Shown piece after piece: positions 1-6,490 of a stretch of DNA of 37,069 bases (positions are counted from its first letter, which is position 1; the number at the start of each line of letters is the position of its first letter). Source of the DNA: Oscillospiraceae bacterium (lineage in GTDB: Bacteria; Bacillota; Clostridia; Oscillospirales; Acutalibacteraceae); the NCBI GenBank assembly GCA_029218825.1, contig JAQXSC010000109.1, forward strand, positions 1 to 37,069, read 5' to 3'. The translations under genes and the position numbers were made by a program. Below the pieces are notes generated by a model. It made no database searches. It was not told the DNA's origin and saw only the letters and a program-made list of their open reading frames with translations.

Positions 1-3
1 TAG

Positions 4-35
4 AAAACGACAGTAGCATGTGCTACGGTCGTTTT
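4..35. terminator. Terminator-like hairpin at left edge
   Basis: An inverted repeat pairs AAAACGAC (4-11) with GTCGTTTT (28-35) and GTAGCA (13-18) with TGCTAC (21-26). There is one A/G mismatch (12/27) and a 2-nt centre. A-run and T-run flank it, so it could end transcription in either direction. The gene it would serve on the plus strand lies left of the window. The ATG of the small ORF at 18 falls at the tip of this hairpin. Confidence 0.55.
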
Positions 36-158
36 GGTATAGAGGGGGATTCGAAGCCGGGCGGGAAGGAAATGCTCCGGTGGCGCATTTTTTGGGAGGA
101 GCGTTGCAGGAAGTTTTCCCCTTTACGTGAACACAGGCGGCGAGAAGTAGTATTCTAA
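18..158 (+). CDS. Possible 46-aa peptide in a GC-rich segment, unverified
   Basis: An open frame of 46 codons starts at ATG 18 and ends at TAA 156-158. It begins MCYGRFGIEGDSKPGG and ends in a very basic stretch rich in Arg. The DNA is clearly richer in G and C than the rest of the window. No Shine-Dalgarno sequence precedes the ATG, which sits inside a hairpin. I have an impression of very similar short 'hypothetical proteins' in many gut Firmicutes, but I cannot check this here. It may be a chance frame in a repeated or structured DNA element rather than a real gene. No function can be assigned. Confidence 0.25.
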   Translation: MCYGRFGIEGDSKPGGKEMLRWRIFWEERCRKFSPLREHRRREVVF

Positions 159-181
159 AGATGAACATACCATCTCTGCGC

Positions 182-206
182 AAAAAAAGCAGTAGCCAAA
201 GGCTAC
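182..206 (-). terminator. Rho-independent terminator of the YhcC-type gene
   Basis: On the minus strand, GTAGCC (complement of 201-206), a TTT loop and GGCTAC (complement of 192-197) form a 6-bp stem, extended imperfectly outward. A run of seven T follows (complement of 182-188). It starts four bases after the stop codon of the radical SAM gene, the normal place for an intrinsic terminator. Confidence 0.8.
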
Positions 207-209
207 CAC

Positions 210-1124
210 TCATTTTTCAATATTCACTTTACTCCCCTGAACGATATTCCGCCTGTCGAGTTCCTTATTAATATAGTTCAGCACGTTCTTTTTGTCACCG
301 CTCCACATTGGAGCAATAAGCAACTTTTTATCTCCGTCGCCTGTAATTCTATGCACAACAACATTTTTAGGTAAGTATTCTATAGCATCACAAATTATGT
401 CGGTATATTCCTCAAGTGTTAAAACATCAAATTTTTTGTCAAAGTATTCCTTGGCTAAGTCTGTATCTTTCAATATGTGCAATAGTTGTAACTTTATACC
501 GTCGGTTATTTTGCCCACATATTTTACAGTTTCAAGCATCATTTCTTTTGTTTCATAGGGCAAACCTAAAATCACGTGAGTGACTACATTTATATTTACC
601 CGGTGCAGTTTTTCGACAATTTCATCATACACATTTAATTCGTATCCACGCCTGATATATTTCGCTGTATTTTCTTGTATCGTTTGCAAACCTAATTCTA
701 TTGTAATCGGCTTTATTTTATTAAGCCTTGCTAATAGGTTTAATATATTATCATCAATACAATCAGGTCTTGTTGCAATAGATAGTTCTGCAACTTCATC
801 TTTGCTGATTGCCTCTGTAAATATTTTTTCAAGATATTCTACACTGCCGTAGGTGTTTGAATAAGGCTGGAAATACGCTACATAAAGATTATCCTTTGTT
901 TTATTTTTAATTCTATCCTTTGCTAAATCAATCTGCCTTGAAATACTGATACAGGGTGGGGTAGAGAACTCTCCGGAACCGCCTTTACTGCAAAAAATAC
1001 AACCTCTTGTATCAATAGTGCCGTCACGATTTGGGCAGGTCATACCGCCGTTAATGGATAACTTGTAAACCTTTTTACCGTATTTATTTTTATAATAATC
1101 ATTTAGTGAGTAATAATGTTTCAT
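210..1124 (-). CDS. yhcC: TIGR01212-type radical SAM protein (YhcC/YtqA family)
   Basis: A 304-residue radical SAM protein of the YhcC/YtqA family, whose physiological reaction is unsettled. The cluster-binding cysteines are C30, C42 and C45, in the family-specific wide spacing CPNRDGTIDTRGCIFC rather than the classical CX3CX2C. The family signature ITIELGLQT and a TIM-barrel pattern follow, and the length is usual. I chose ATG 1124. A TTG in frame at 1139 adds five residues but lies inside the -35 region of the divergent promoter. Neither start has a good Shine-Dalgarno sequence, so the exact start is uncertain. The gene stands alone, divergent from the DUF3783 gene, with its own terminator. 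Family assignment is confident; the molecular role is not. Confidence 0.88.
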   Translation of the reverse strand: MKHYYSLNDYYKNKYGKKVYKLSINGGMTCPNRDGTIDTRGCIFCSKGGSGEFSTPPCISISRQIDLAKDRIKNKTKDNLYVAYFQPYSNTYGSVEYLEKIFTEAISKDEVAELSIATRPDCIDDNILNLLARLNKIKPITIELGLQTIQENTAKYIRRGYELNVYDEIVEKLHRVNINVVTHVILGLPYETKEMMLETVKYVGKITDGIKLQLLHILKDTDLAKEYFDKKFDVLTLEEYTDIICDAIEYLPKNVVVHRITGDGDKKLLIAPMWSGDKKNVLNYINKELDRRNIVQGSKVNIEK

Positions 1125-1132
1125 AGTGATAT

Positions 1133-1161
1133 TTGACAAATTAATTTTGATTTTTTATAAT
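1133..1161 (+). promoter_or_regulatory. Consensus sigma-A promoter of the DUF3783 gene, with overlapping dyad
   Basis: Perfect -35 TTGACA (1133-1138), 17-nt spacer, perfect -10 TATAAT (1156-1161). Transcription would start near 1168, giving a leader of about 10 nt that still holds the AGGTGAT Shine-Dalgarno sequence (1167-1173). A 7-bp dyad, TTTGATT (1146-1152) and AATCAAA (1159-1165), overlaps the -10 box and could be an operator (inference). Confidence 0.75.
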
Positions 1162-1177
1162 CAAATAGGTGATAAAA

Positions 1178-1558
1178 ATGAGTTTAGTTTTACTGTATAA
1201 TATTTCAGGCAAAAAGTCTATTGATATAAAAATGATTTGCCATAAGTTGAATTTAACAAATAAAACCATTGAAAAAGATGAGTACGGCTACAAATTAGGA
1301 TATCTTTGTAATAAAGATAATGACGATACAGTATATCCATATAATGATTTCAATGATGAAATGCTTTTATTGGCAGATTTGCCTAATTCAACTTTTGATA
1401 AATTCCTAAAAATGTTACGTCAAAAGAAAGCAACTGTAGATTTAAAAGCCGTATTAACACAAACCAATAAAGAGTTTACTTCCTCACAACTTTATGAGGA
1501 GATATCAAAAGAGCATCTTGCAATAAAGAGCGGTAATCTTGCTCATAATCAGGAGTAG
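1178..1558 (+). CDS. DUF3783 domain protein
   Basis: A 126-residue cytoplasmic protein. The C-terminal half matches the DUF3783 pattern: MLLLADLPNSTFDKFLKML, then a conserved block around LKAVLTQTNKEFT and the ending LYEEISKEH. The first half is unassigned. No catalytic motif, signal peptide or membrane segment is visible. ATG 1178 is preferred over GTG 1169 because AGGTGAT (1167-1173) lies correctly before the ATG and overlaps the GTG. The gene has its own consensus promoter. Its 3' end overlaps the convergent gene by ten bases. Family function is unknown. Confidence 0.8.
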   Translation: MSLVLLYNISGKKSIDIKMICHKLNLTNKTIEKDEYGYKLGYLCNKDNDDTVYPYNDFNDEMLLLADLPNSTFDKFLKMLRQKKATVDLKAVLTQTNKEFTSSQLYEEISKEHLAIKSGNLAHNQE

Positions 1559-2229
1559 TGCTTAACATATTCCATAAAAGTTTTGAACATTCTTCCGTCG
1601 GTTTCTTCTGCGGCATCATCAATTCCGCCGTTAAAGAACATATGATTGTGAATACTCAACGCTTCATAAGAGGCTGCGATATATTTACGGATGTTGTCCT
1701 GCAACTCATCACTCAATACATTTCCGTTAGAAAGTCCCATATATAGGTTATCGTTTGCTATTTGAGGCGGCATAATAACCGACATATCCGTAAATCTGTT
1801 TTTACTCTTAATTTCATTGTAAAAATCTATTATTGAAAATTCGTGCTTGTCATCAAGGTCTGTGTTTTTTTCAATTACTTTTTCACACTTTTCTAAATCA
1901 AAATCTTCTCCTTTAATGTATTTATAAAGGTTGTTTTGATTTGACTTTAGCACTTTGAATAACCGAATGTTATATAAACCGTTTTCAAGACAGGATAAGG
2001 CTGAAAAGTACATATTGTTATCTAACTGCGCTAACATATTAAAGTAATTCTGAAAAATGCTTTTGTTGATTAATATCAGGGCAATTTTTTCGTGTTCTTT
2101 GTATTTTTCCATTAAGGTAGGGTTTATTAAAAATTTTGCAGAAAAATTGTAAAAGGACTTTACGTATTCCTTAAATTCCCTGTAAAATTTGTTTAACTGC
2201 TCATTATTTTCAATGGTATATGTAAACAC
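1549..2229 (-). CDS. Hypothetical helical protein
   Basis: A 226-residue protein I do not recognise. It is predicted mostly alpha-helical and is rich in Asn, Lys, Phe and Tyr. It has no signal peptide, membrane segment or metal motif. The block NMYFSALSCLENGLYNIRLF resembles the central helix pair of HEPN-like proteins, but the HEPN RX4-6H motif is not evident, so this is only a hint. GTG 2229 is chosen because AAGGAT stands a few bases upstream; an ATG at 2231 is in another frame. The 3' end overlaps the DUF3783 gene tail to tail. A helical scaffold or abortive-infection-related protein is possible but unsupported. Confidence 0.65.
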   Translation of the reverse strand: MFTYTIENNEQLNKFYREFKEYVKSFYNFSAKFLINPTLMEKYKEHEKIALILINKSIFQNYFNMLAQLDNNMYFSALSCLENGLYNIRLFKVLKSNQNNLYKYIKGEDFDLEKCEKVIEKNTDLDDKHEFSIIDFYNEIKSKNRFTDMSVIMPPQIANDNLYMGLSNGNVLSDELQDNIRKYIAASYEALSIHNHMFFNGGIDDAAEETDGRMFKTFMEYVKHYS

Positions 2230-2263
2230 ATTTATCCTTCTTTCTTGTATTAGATAAATTATA

Positions 2264-2286
2264 AGAGTTGACTTTGGGTCAACTCT
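2264..2286 (-). terminator. Hairpin at the end of the GT-C gene
   Basis: A 9-bp perfect stem, AGAGTTGAC (2264-2272) and GTCAACTCT (2278-2286), with a 5-nt loop. The stop codon of the membrane-protein gene (2279-2281) lies in the stem. On the minus strand it is followed only by TATAATTT, a weak T-tract, so termination may be partial. On the plus strand CTTTTTG follows. Confidence 0.5.
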
Positions 2287-3913
2287 CTTTTTGTTTTTTA
2301 TTAAGGTTTTCTAATTTACTAAATATATTTTTAATCTTTGAATAATTGTCACAGAAAATAGTGTTCAGCCCATAGGATGCAGTTGGAATTAACAGGATAA
2401 TGTATGTTAATACATACTGGGATTTACCCTCGAACAGCATATGGTATCCAAATGCTCCCAAAAGTACAAGAGGTAACAGCATTGTTTCAACATTTGCCTT
2501 GTTTTTAAACAGCAATAAGCCTAAACCTAAGGCAAAGAGCAGGAATAATATCTGCATATATTGGTCAAAGTAGATGCCTAAAAATTGTCCTAAACTTTTA
2601 TTATAAACACTTTCAACAGCACCGTTTATTTCGTTGGTATGAGCCTTTACCTTGCTGACCCAGATGCTTTCATATGTAGTTTCGTTCCATTGACTTGACA
2701 CCTTTTTGGAGAAAAAGTCAACTGCATATCCCGGGTCGGAAGTGAATTTGCCGAGTTTTTGTGACAATTCAGCCTGTGCAACCTGATTAGACAAGTTGGT
2801 ATCAAAATTATTATTCTGATAAATTGTCATTGTGCTGAAGTTAAACCAACCGGGAGCCATTTGGGATTCCCCAAGTCCCATGTTCAGGTACATAGTTTGG
2901 GAAATTCCGTCATAAAATTTTGTATTTGCCCTTGCTTCATAACTCATTATTACAAGATTACTTGAGCCTATTGTTACGATACAAAGTCCAATAGCGATTA
3001 AAACATTCACCCATTTTTTACTTCTTATCATATGAATTAACAGCATAATCACAAAAGCAACAAGGTAGATTAAGTTATTGTACTTTGCTAAAGTAGCAAC
3101 AATTAACAAAGCAGATGCAGGAATTAAAAACAGATAATTATTTCCTTGGAAATATTTTATCATAAAATAACTTGCCCATATTGCACAGCACATACCGATT
3201 ATGTTTCCATATACAAAAGTGCAAAATAAAACAGGTTGTAGGCATAGGAACAGAAATACTATTGTAAAAAATTCAATAGAACGTTTTTTGAATACTAATT
3301 TGGATATTTTAGCAACCGCAACATATGAAAGTGCAACGCAAATTACATTCAGATATTGCAAAGGCATTGAACTTGATACACCGAAAATTCTTAATACAAT
3401 CTCCGAAATCAGCACAAAACCAAGTTGGAAAGGATAATAGTTGAAGTAACAAACATCTTTGTAAAACTCGTGATTATAGAAATTACTGCCGTTTACAAGG
3501 GAAGAATAATCATTCACAGCCGCTTTACTTGCTGCGTCAAATACGCTTTGACTGTCTGCGGCAGGTATTGAAGTAACAGAGGTAACCCAAAGAAATCCCA
3601 CAACCAACACATAAACAGATAATGCAATATACATATATTTCATTTTTATCTTTGCAAATACGTTAAATACAGAACATAACTTATACATTGCAAAGCCGAA
3701 AACTATCAGTACTAAAAAGTTTATGGGTATTAAATCCCAATTAAAAAGTATTATTTCTCCGGAGTAATTTTGCGGATCGATAACACTTGTCTGAAACAAA
3801 CTTATTATTGAAATATATCCAAAGGCAAACAGAGATAAAATACAAAAAATATTGCAGACAATACTCTCAATTTTACGATTTTTGGAAATTGTTAAAACGT
3901 TGGTATTTTTCAT
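2279..3913 (-). CDS. Multi-spanning membrane protein, GT-C/GT39-like
   Basis: A 544-residue protein with about 11-13 hydrophobic segments. It has the layout of GT-C glycosyltransferases (PMT/ArnT-like, GT39), which move sugars from lipid-linked donors to acceptors outside the membrane. Supporting signs are the first outer loop with an acidic site (IPAADSQSVFDAA), the following aromatic stretch with YYPFQLGF, repeated helices, and a C-terminal outer segment. Donor and acceptor cannot be read from sequence. Start ATG 3913 has the Shine-Dalgarno sequence AGGTGGG; a longer open frame runs back through the tRNA gene and is not credible. The start is only 23 bases from the 3' end of tRNA-Ser, with no other promoter seen, so cotranscription is likely. 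Other GT-C families remain possible. Confidence 0.7.
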   Translation of the reverse strand: MKNTNVLTISKNRKIESIVCNIFCILSLFAFGYISIISLFQTSVIDPQNYSGEIILFNWDLIPINFLVLIVFGFAMYKLCSVFNVFAKIKMKYMYIALSVYVLVVGFLWVTSVTSIPAADSQSVFDAASKAAVNDYSSLVNGSNFYNHEFYKDVCYFNYYPFQLGFVLISEIVLRIFGVSSSMPLQYLNVICVALSYVAVAKISKLVFKKRSIEFFTIVFLFLCLQPVLFCTFVYGNIIGMCCAIWASYFMIKYFQGNNYLFLIPASALLIVATLAKYNNLIYLVAFVIMLLIHMIRSKKWVNVLIAIGLCIVTIGSSNLVIMSYEARANTKFYDGISQTMYLNMGLGESQMAPGWFNFSTMTIYQNNNFDTNLSNQVAQAELSQKLGKFTSDPGYAVDFFSKKVSSQWNETTYESIWVSKVKAHTNEINGAVESVYNKSLGQFLGIYFDQYMQILFLLFALGLGLLLFKNKANVETMLLPLVLLGAFGYHMLFEGKSQYVLTYIILLIPTASYGLNTIFCDNYSKIKNIFSKLENLNKKQKES

Positions 3914-3936
3914 ATTCCCACCTAAAAAATAAAAAA

Positions 3937-4027
3937 TGGCGGAGATGTGGGGATTTGAACCCCAGCGCCAGCGAACTGACCTACCGGATTTCGAATCCGG
4001 ACCCTTCAACCACTTGGGTACATCTCC
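3937..4027 (-). tRNA. tRNA-Ser(CGA)
   Basis: A serine tRNA with encoded CCA. The acceptor stem pairs GGAGATG with CATCTCC, followed by discriminator G and CCA (complement of 3937-3939). The anticodon arm is CCGGA-TTCGAAA-TCCGG, so the anticodon is CGA, reading UCG. A long variable arm, typical of tRNA-Ser, precedes the T arm TGGGG-TTCAAAT-CCCCA. The gene is followed by two T-runs and then the membrane-protein gene. Confidence 0.96.
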
Positions 4028-4038
4028 GTATATAGTAA

Positions 4039-4067
4039 ATTTTACTTTTATTAATTAGTTTTGTCAA
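4039..4067 (-). promoter_or_regulatory. Promoter of tRNA-Ser (and probably the GT-C gene)
   Basis: On the minus strand, -35 TTGACA (complement of 4062-4067), a 17-nt spacer and -10 TAAAAT (complement of 4039-4044). Transcription would start a few bases before the tRNA 5' end at 4027. It is the only promoter I see before the GT-C gene. Confidence 0.75.
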
Positions 4068-4111
4068 GTTTAAATATTATGCATATTATAAAAATGAATG
4101 TAGGTGATTAT

Positions 4112-4543
4112 ATGGCTTATTCAGAAAGAGAACTTCTTGCACGTCTGATTCAGTGCGAGGCCGGTGGTGAGGGCGACGAGGGTATGAGAGCAGTTGCGTC
4201 AGTAATAATCAACAGATCAAGAGCAACAGTGGGGGAGTTTGCAAGAGTTTCGGATGGCGGTAATGTTAGAAATATTATTACACAACCGGGACAATTCACT
4301 TGCCTGAAAACCCAGAACAATACGCAGAATATTTATAATATGAACCCTGAGGATATTCACTATGAAATAGCAGACTGGGCTTTAGCAGGTAATACAACTG
4401 CGTCAGTTGGAAATTCCCTGTTTTTCTTTAATCCTTATTCCTCTACCTGTCCAAACTATTTTCCTACGAATGTAGGAATTATTTACAATAGGGTAGGAGA
4501 TCATTGTTTTTATGCTCCAACCGCTGCTTATGCCAATACTTAA
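4112..4543 (+). CDS. cwlJ: Spore cortex-lytic cell wall hydrolase CwlJ
   Basis: A 143-residue SleB/CwlJ hydrolase (Hydrolase_2 family) that cleaves cortex peptidoglycan during germination; in Bacillus CwlJ is made in the mother cell and sits in the coat. The single domain starts at once with LLARLIQCEAGGEG, whose E16 fits the catalytic Glu. VIINR follows, and the protein ends with the CwlJ hallmark HCFYAPTA. There is no signal peptide or binding domain, as for CwlJ and unlike SleB, and the length is that of Bacillus CwlJ. ATG 4112 is chosen for AGGTGAT (4102-4108); ATG 4094 lacks a ribosome site. The gene is 11 bases before the gerQ-like gene, the known cwlJ-gerQ pairing. Confidence 0.9.
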   Translation: MAYSERELLARLIQCEAGGEGDEGMRAVASVIINRSRATVGEFARVSDGGNVRNIITQPGQFTCLKTQNNTQNIYNMNPEDIHYEIADWALAGNTTASVGNSLFFFNPYSSTCPNYFPTNVGIIYNRVGDHCFYAPTAAYANT

Positions 4544-4554
4544 CGGAGGCTTAT

Positions 4555-5160
4555 ATGACAAATAACAATCAACAAATTGACTTAAACGCAATATATGGTT
4601 TAGACAAATGCCAAAGTCCGCCCTGTGAAATCAAAAACCCCAGTATGGTTAATACGGTGTCTTACAAACCTTCACTTGAACAAATTGCATCTTATGTAGA
4701 GGGAAATAGGCAACCGGTTGCTCAATCCCAAATGCAAAACAATCAAAGTCAGAATAATATTCAGGGCGATTTATCACAAATGTATCAGCCTATTACTCCT
4801 CAACAAGCGGCTATGTATCCAACTCCTGCAGTTGTAGCCGCTGAGAATCAAGGGGAAATAAGTAAAAGCAACAATGAAAATGCAGATATGAGCAGTATGC
4901 CTTTAGCGGATCTTATTACTGATTTTTCAAATCCATATCCTGTTACAAGAGAGAGTATTCAATACCTAAACGGCTTTATAAGAACTCAAATCGGTCGCAG
5001 AGTATCTATCGACTTCCTTATAGGCAGTAATACCATTGAAACTAAAAGCGGTTACTTACTTGCAGTTGCCGCAAACTATATATTAATAAATGAACTTGAC
5101 ACAAACGACGTAACAGCCTGTGATTTTTACAACATAAAATTCATAAGATTCTATTACTAA
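4555..5160 (+). CDS. gerQ: GerQ-like spore coat protein
   Basis: A 201-residue protein whose last 70 residues resemble GerQ (YwdL), the coat protein needed for CwlJ to be localised and active in Bacillus. The C-terminal region runs from YLNGFIRTQIGRRVSIDFLI through AANYILINELD to the end IKFIRFYY, in the beta-rich GerQ pattern. The middle (about residues 55-125) is rich in Gln, Asn, Met and Pro. Bacillus GerQ is cross-linked by transglutaminase, so a Gln-rich tail fits but proves nothing. The Shine-Dalgarno sequence GGAGG stands at 4545-4549, and the gene follows cwlJ directly. The N-terminal part is divergent, so the call rests on the C-terminus plus context. It overlaps hemW by four bases, tail to tail. 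Confidence 0.78.
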   Translation: MTNNNQQIDLNAIYGLDKCQSPPCEIKNPSMVNTVSYKPSLEQIASYVEGNRQPVAQSQMQNNQSQNNIQGDLSQMYQPITPQQAAMYPTPAVVAAENQGEISKSNNENADMSSMPLADLITDFSNPYPVTRESIQYLNGFIRTQIGRRVSIDFLIGSNTIETKSGYLLAVAANYILINELDTNDVTACDFYNIKFIRFYY

Positions 5161-6257
5161 ATCAGTTCACATATTATTGAATTTGATACTAAAAATCCAT
5201 TTGTTGTTAGCGATACACTTCTGTCATTAATATTCACTAATCCCAATTTTGCAAATTTATATGCTTTATCTAAAAAGTCTTTGGATATTTTCTGTCCAAA
5301 GGCTTTTTCGTATTCATCAAATACAATGCCCTTTTTTAATCTTAATTGCAGCATAATATATTCTTCTTGATTTCCGCCAATGCCGTCATCTACAACAATA
5401 TTCTTTTTAAATTCCTCAAAAGAATTATTATAGAAAAATCTCTTATTATACAAATACGAATGAGCAGCAGGGCCTATTCCTAAATAATCATCAAGCATCC
5501 AATATTTGAGGTTATGTTTGCTTTCAAAACCTGACTTGCAAAAATTAGAAATCTCGTACTGATTGTATCCTTTTTTTCCTAAATACTCTACCGCATACTT
5601 ATATAAATCAGAGGTTTCATCATCGCTCGGCAAATTTAATTTATCCTGTCTTTTATAAAAAACTGTATTTTTTTCTAACTTCAATATATAGGAGGAAATA
5701 TGATTTACATTATTATCTATGCAAAAATCCAATGTGTTTTTTAGATTGTCTTTCGTTTGGTGGGGAATACCCATCATAACATCCAAAGAAATATTATCTA
5801 TATTCGTATTTCTGATAAGGCTTATTGTGTTTATAACGTCCTTGGTTGTATGTGTTCTGCCCAATGCTTTTTGTTCGTCGGCATTTGCAGATTGTAAACC
5901 TATAGACACTCTGTTAAATCCCTGTTTACTTACTTTTTCAAAGTCAAAGAATTTTCCTGATTGGGGATTTACTTCAAGGGTAGTTTCGCAATTATTTGTG
6001 ACTTTAAAATTTTCCTTAATACAAGACAGAATATCAGTCAATAAATCTGCTCCCATTACACTTGGAGTACCACCGCCGAAATATATTGTATCTACCACTT
6101 TATTAATCTTTTTTGACCAAAGTACAATATTTTTCTTTAGTATTTCTGCGTATTCAATATAATCAATATCTTTTCCTCTGATACTAAAAAAGTCACAGTA
6201 AGGACATTTACTGTGACAAAATGGGATATGAATATATAAACCAAGTGAATTTGACAT
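5157..6257 (-). CDS. hemW: Heme chaperone HemW (radical SAM)
   Basis: A 366-residue HemN-like radical SAM protein of the HemW type, which binds heme and is thought to deliver it to target proteins; many are annotated as oxygen-independent coproporphyrinogen oxidase. The signature YIHIPFCHSKCPYCDFF carries the cluster cysteines C14, C18 and C21. It lacks the extra N-terminal region and fourth cysteine (CX3CX2CXC) of true HemN. FGGGTPS and the Glu of the SAM-binding strand (TLEVNP) are present, and the HemN C-terminal domain follows. Length is normal. The start has AAGGAG six bases upstream. It is monocistronic, divergent from prfC, with its own promoter. Confidence 0.9.
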   Translation of the reverse strand: MSNSLGLYIHIPFCHSKCPYCDFFSIRGKDIDYIEYAEILKKNIVLWSKKINKVVDTIYFGGGTPSVMGADLLTDILSCIKENFKVTNNCETTLEVNPQSGKFFDFEKVSKQGFNRVSIGLQSANADEQKALGRTHTTKDVINTISLIRNTNIDNISLDVMMGIPHQTKDNLKNTLDFCIDNNVNHISSYILKLEKNTVFYKRQDKLNLPSDDETSDLYKYAVEYLGKKGYNQYEISNFCKSGFESKHNLKYWMLDDYLGIGPAAHSYLYNKRFFYNNSFEEFKKNIVVDDGIGGNQEEYIMLQLRLKKGIVFDEYEKAFGQKISKDFLDKAYKFAKLGLVNINDRSVSLTTNGFLVSNSIICELI

Positions 6258-6281
6258 AATTTGCTCCTTAAATAGGGGTGA

Positions 6282-6303
6282 GGCAGAAACTGTTGTCTCT
6301 GCC
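6282..6303 (-). promoter_or_regulatory. Hairpin in the hemW 5' leader
   Basis: GGCAGA (6282-6287) pairs with TCTGCC (6298-6303). An inner AC/GT pair brackets a TGTT loop and there is one A/C mismatch. Flanking GGGG (6275-6278) and CCCC (6302-6305) can add pairs. It lies between the hemW promoter and its start codon. It may be an mRNA-stabilising stem or a site for a regulator; it matches no riboswitch I know. Confidence 0.4.
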
Positions 6304-6355
6304 CCAAATTTGGAAGGTATATGAAAAAATAGGAAAAATCAATTAAGTTACAATT

Positions 6356-6384
6356 ATATTACAATATGTTTACACTATTGTCAA
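6356..6384 (-). promoter_or_regulatory. hemW promoter
   Basis: On the minus strand, -35 TTGACA (complement of 6379-6384), a 17-nt spacer and -10 TAATAT (complement of 6356-6361). The leader to the hemW ATG at 6257 would be about 90 nt. The -35 overlaps the -35 of a plus-strand prfC promoter. Confidence 0.65.
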
Positions 6385-6407
6385 GTATTTTTTACAAAAA
6401 ATATGAT
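6378..6407 (+). promoter_or_regulatory. prfC promoter P1
   Basis: -35 TTGTCA (6378-6383), 18-nt spacer, -10 TATGAT (6402-6407). It shares its -35 DNA with the divergent hemW promoter. Confidence 0.5.
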
Positions 6408-6428
6408 TTTTTTATTTTATGTTTTATG

Positions 6429-6458
6429 TTGACATATATAAGGAAAAAATAGTAAAAT
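6429..6458 (+). promoter_or_regulatory. prfC promoter P2
   Basis: Perfect -35 TTGACA (6429-6434), 18-nt spacer, -10 TAAAAT (6453-6458). Transcription would begin near 6465, giving a leader of about 25 nt that holds the GGAGGG ribosome site (6481-6486). Confidence 0.6.
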
Positions 6459-6490
6459 ATAAAGTTGTAAAAGAAAAATCGGAGGGTTAT

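Noticed and set aside
40-65. tRNA-like string GGGGATTCGAA near the left edge
   Set aside because: It resembles the reverse complement of a tRNA T arm, but no acceptor stem, anticodon arm or other tRNA part can be built around it.
3911-4009. The membrane-protein frame open upstream of ATG 3913
   Set aside because: It runs through the antisense-free body of tRNA-Ser. The ATG at 3913 has a good ribosome site and begins the family-like sequence.
4061-4111. Sigma-E promoter for cwlJ (CATATTAT near 4082)
   Set aside because: It matches the -10 in part, but no -35 lies at the right distance. The cwlJ promoter remains unidentified.
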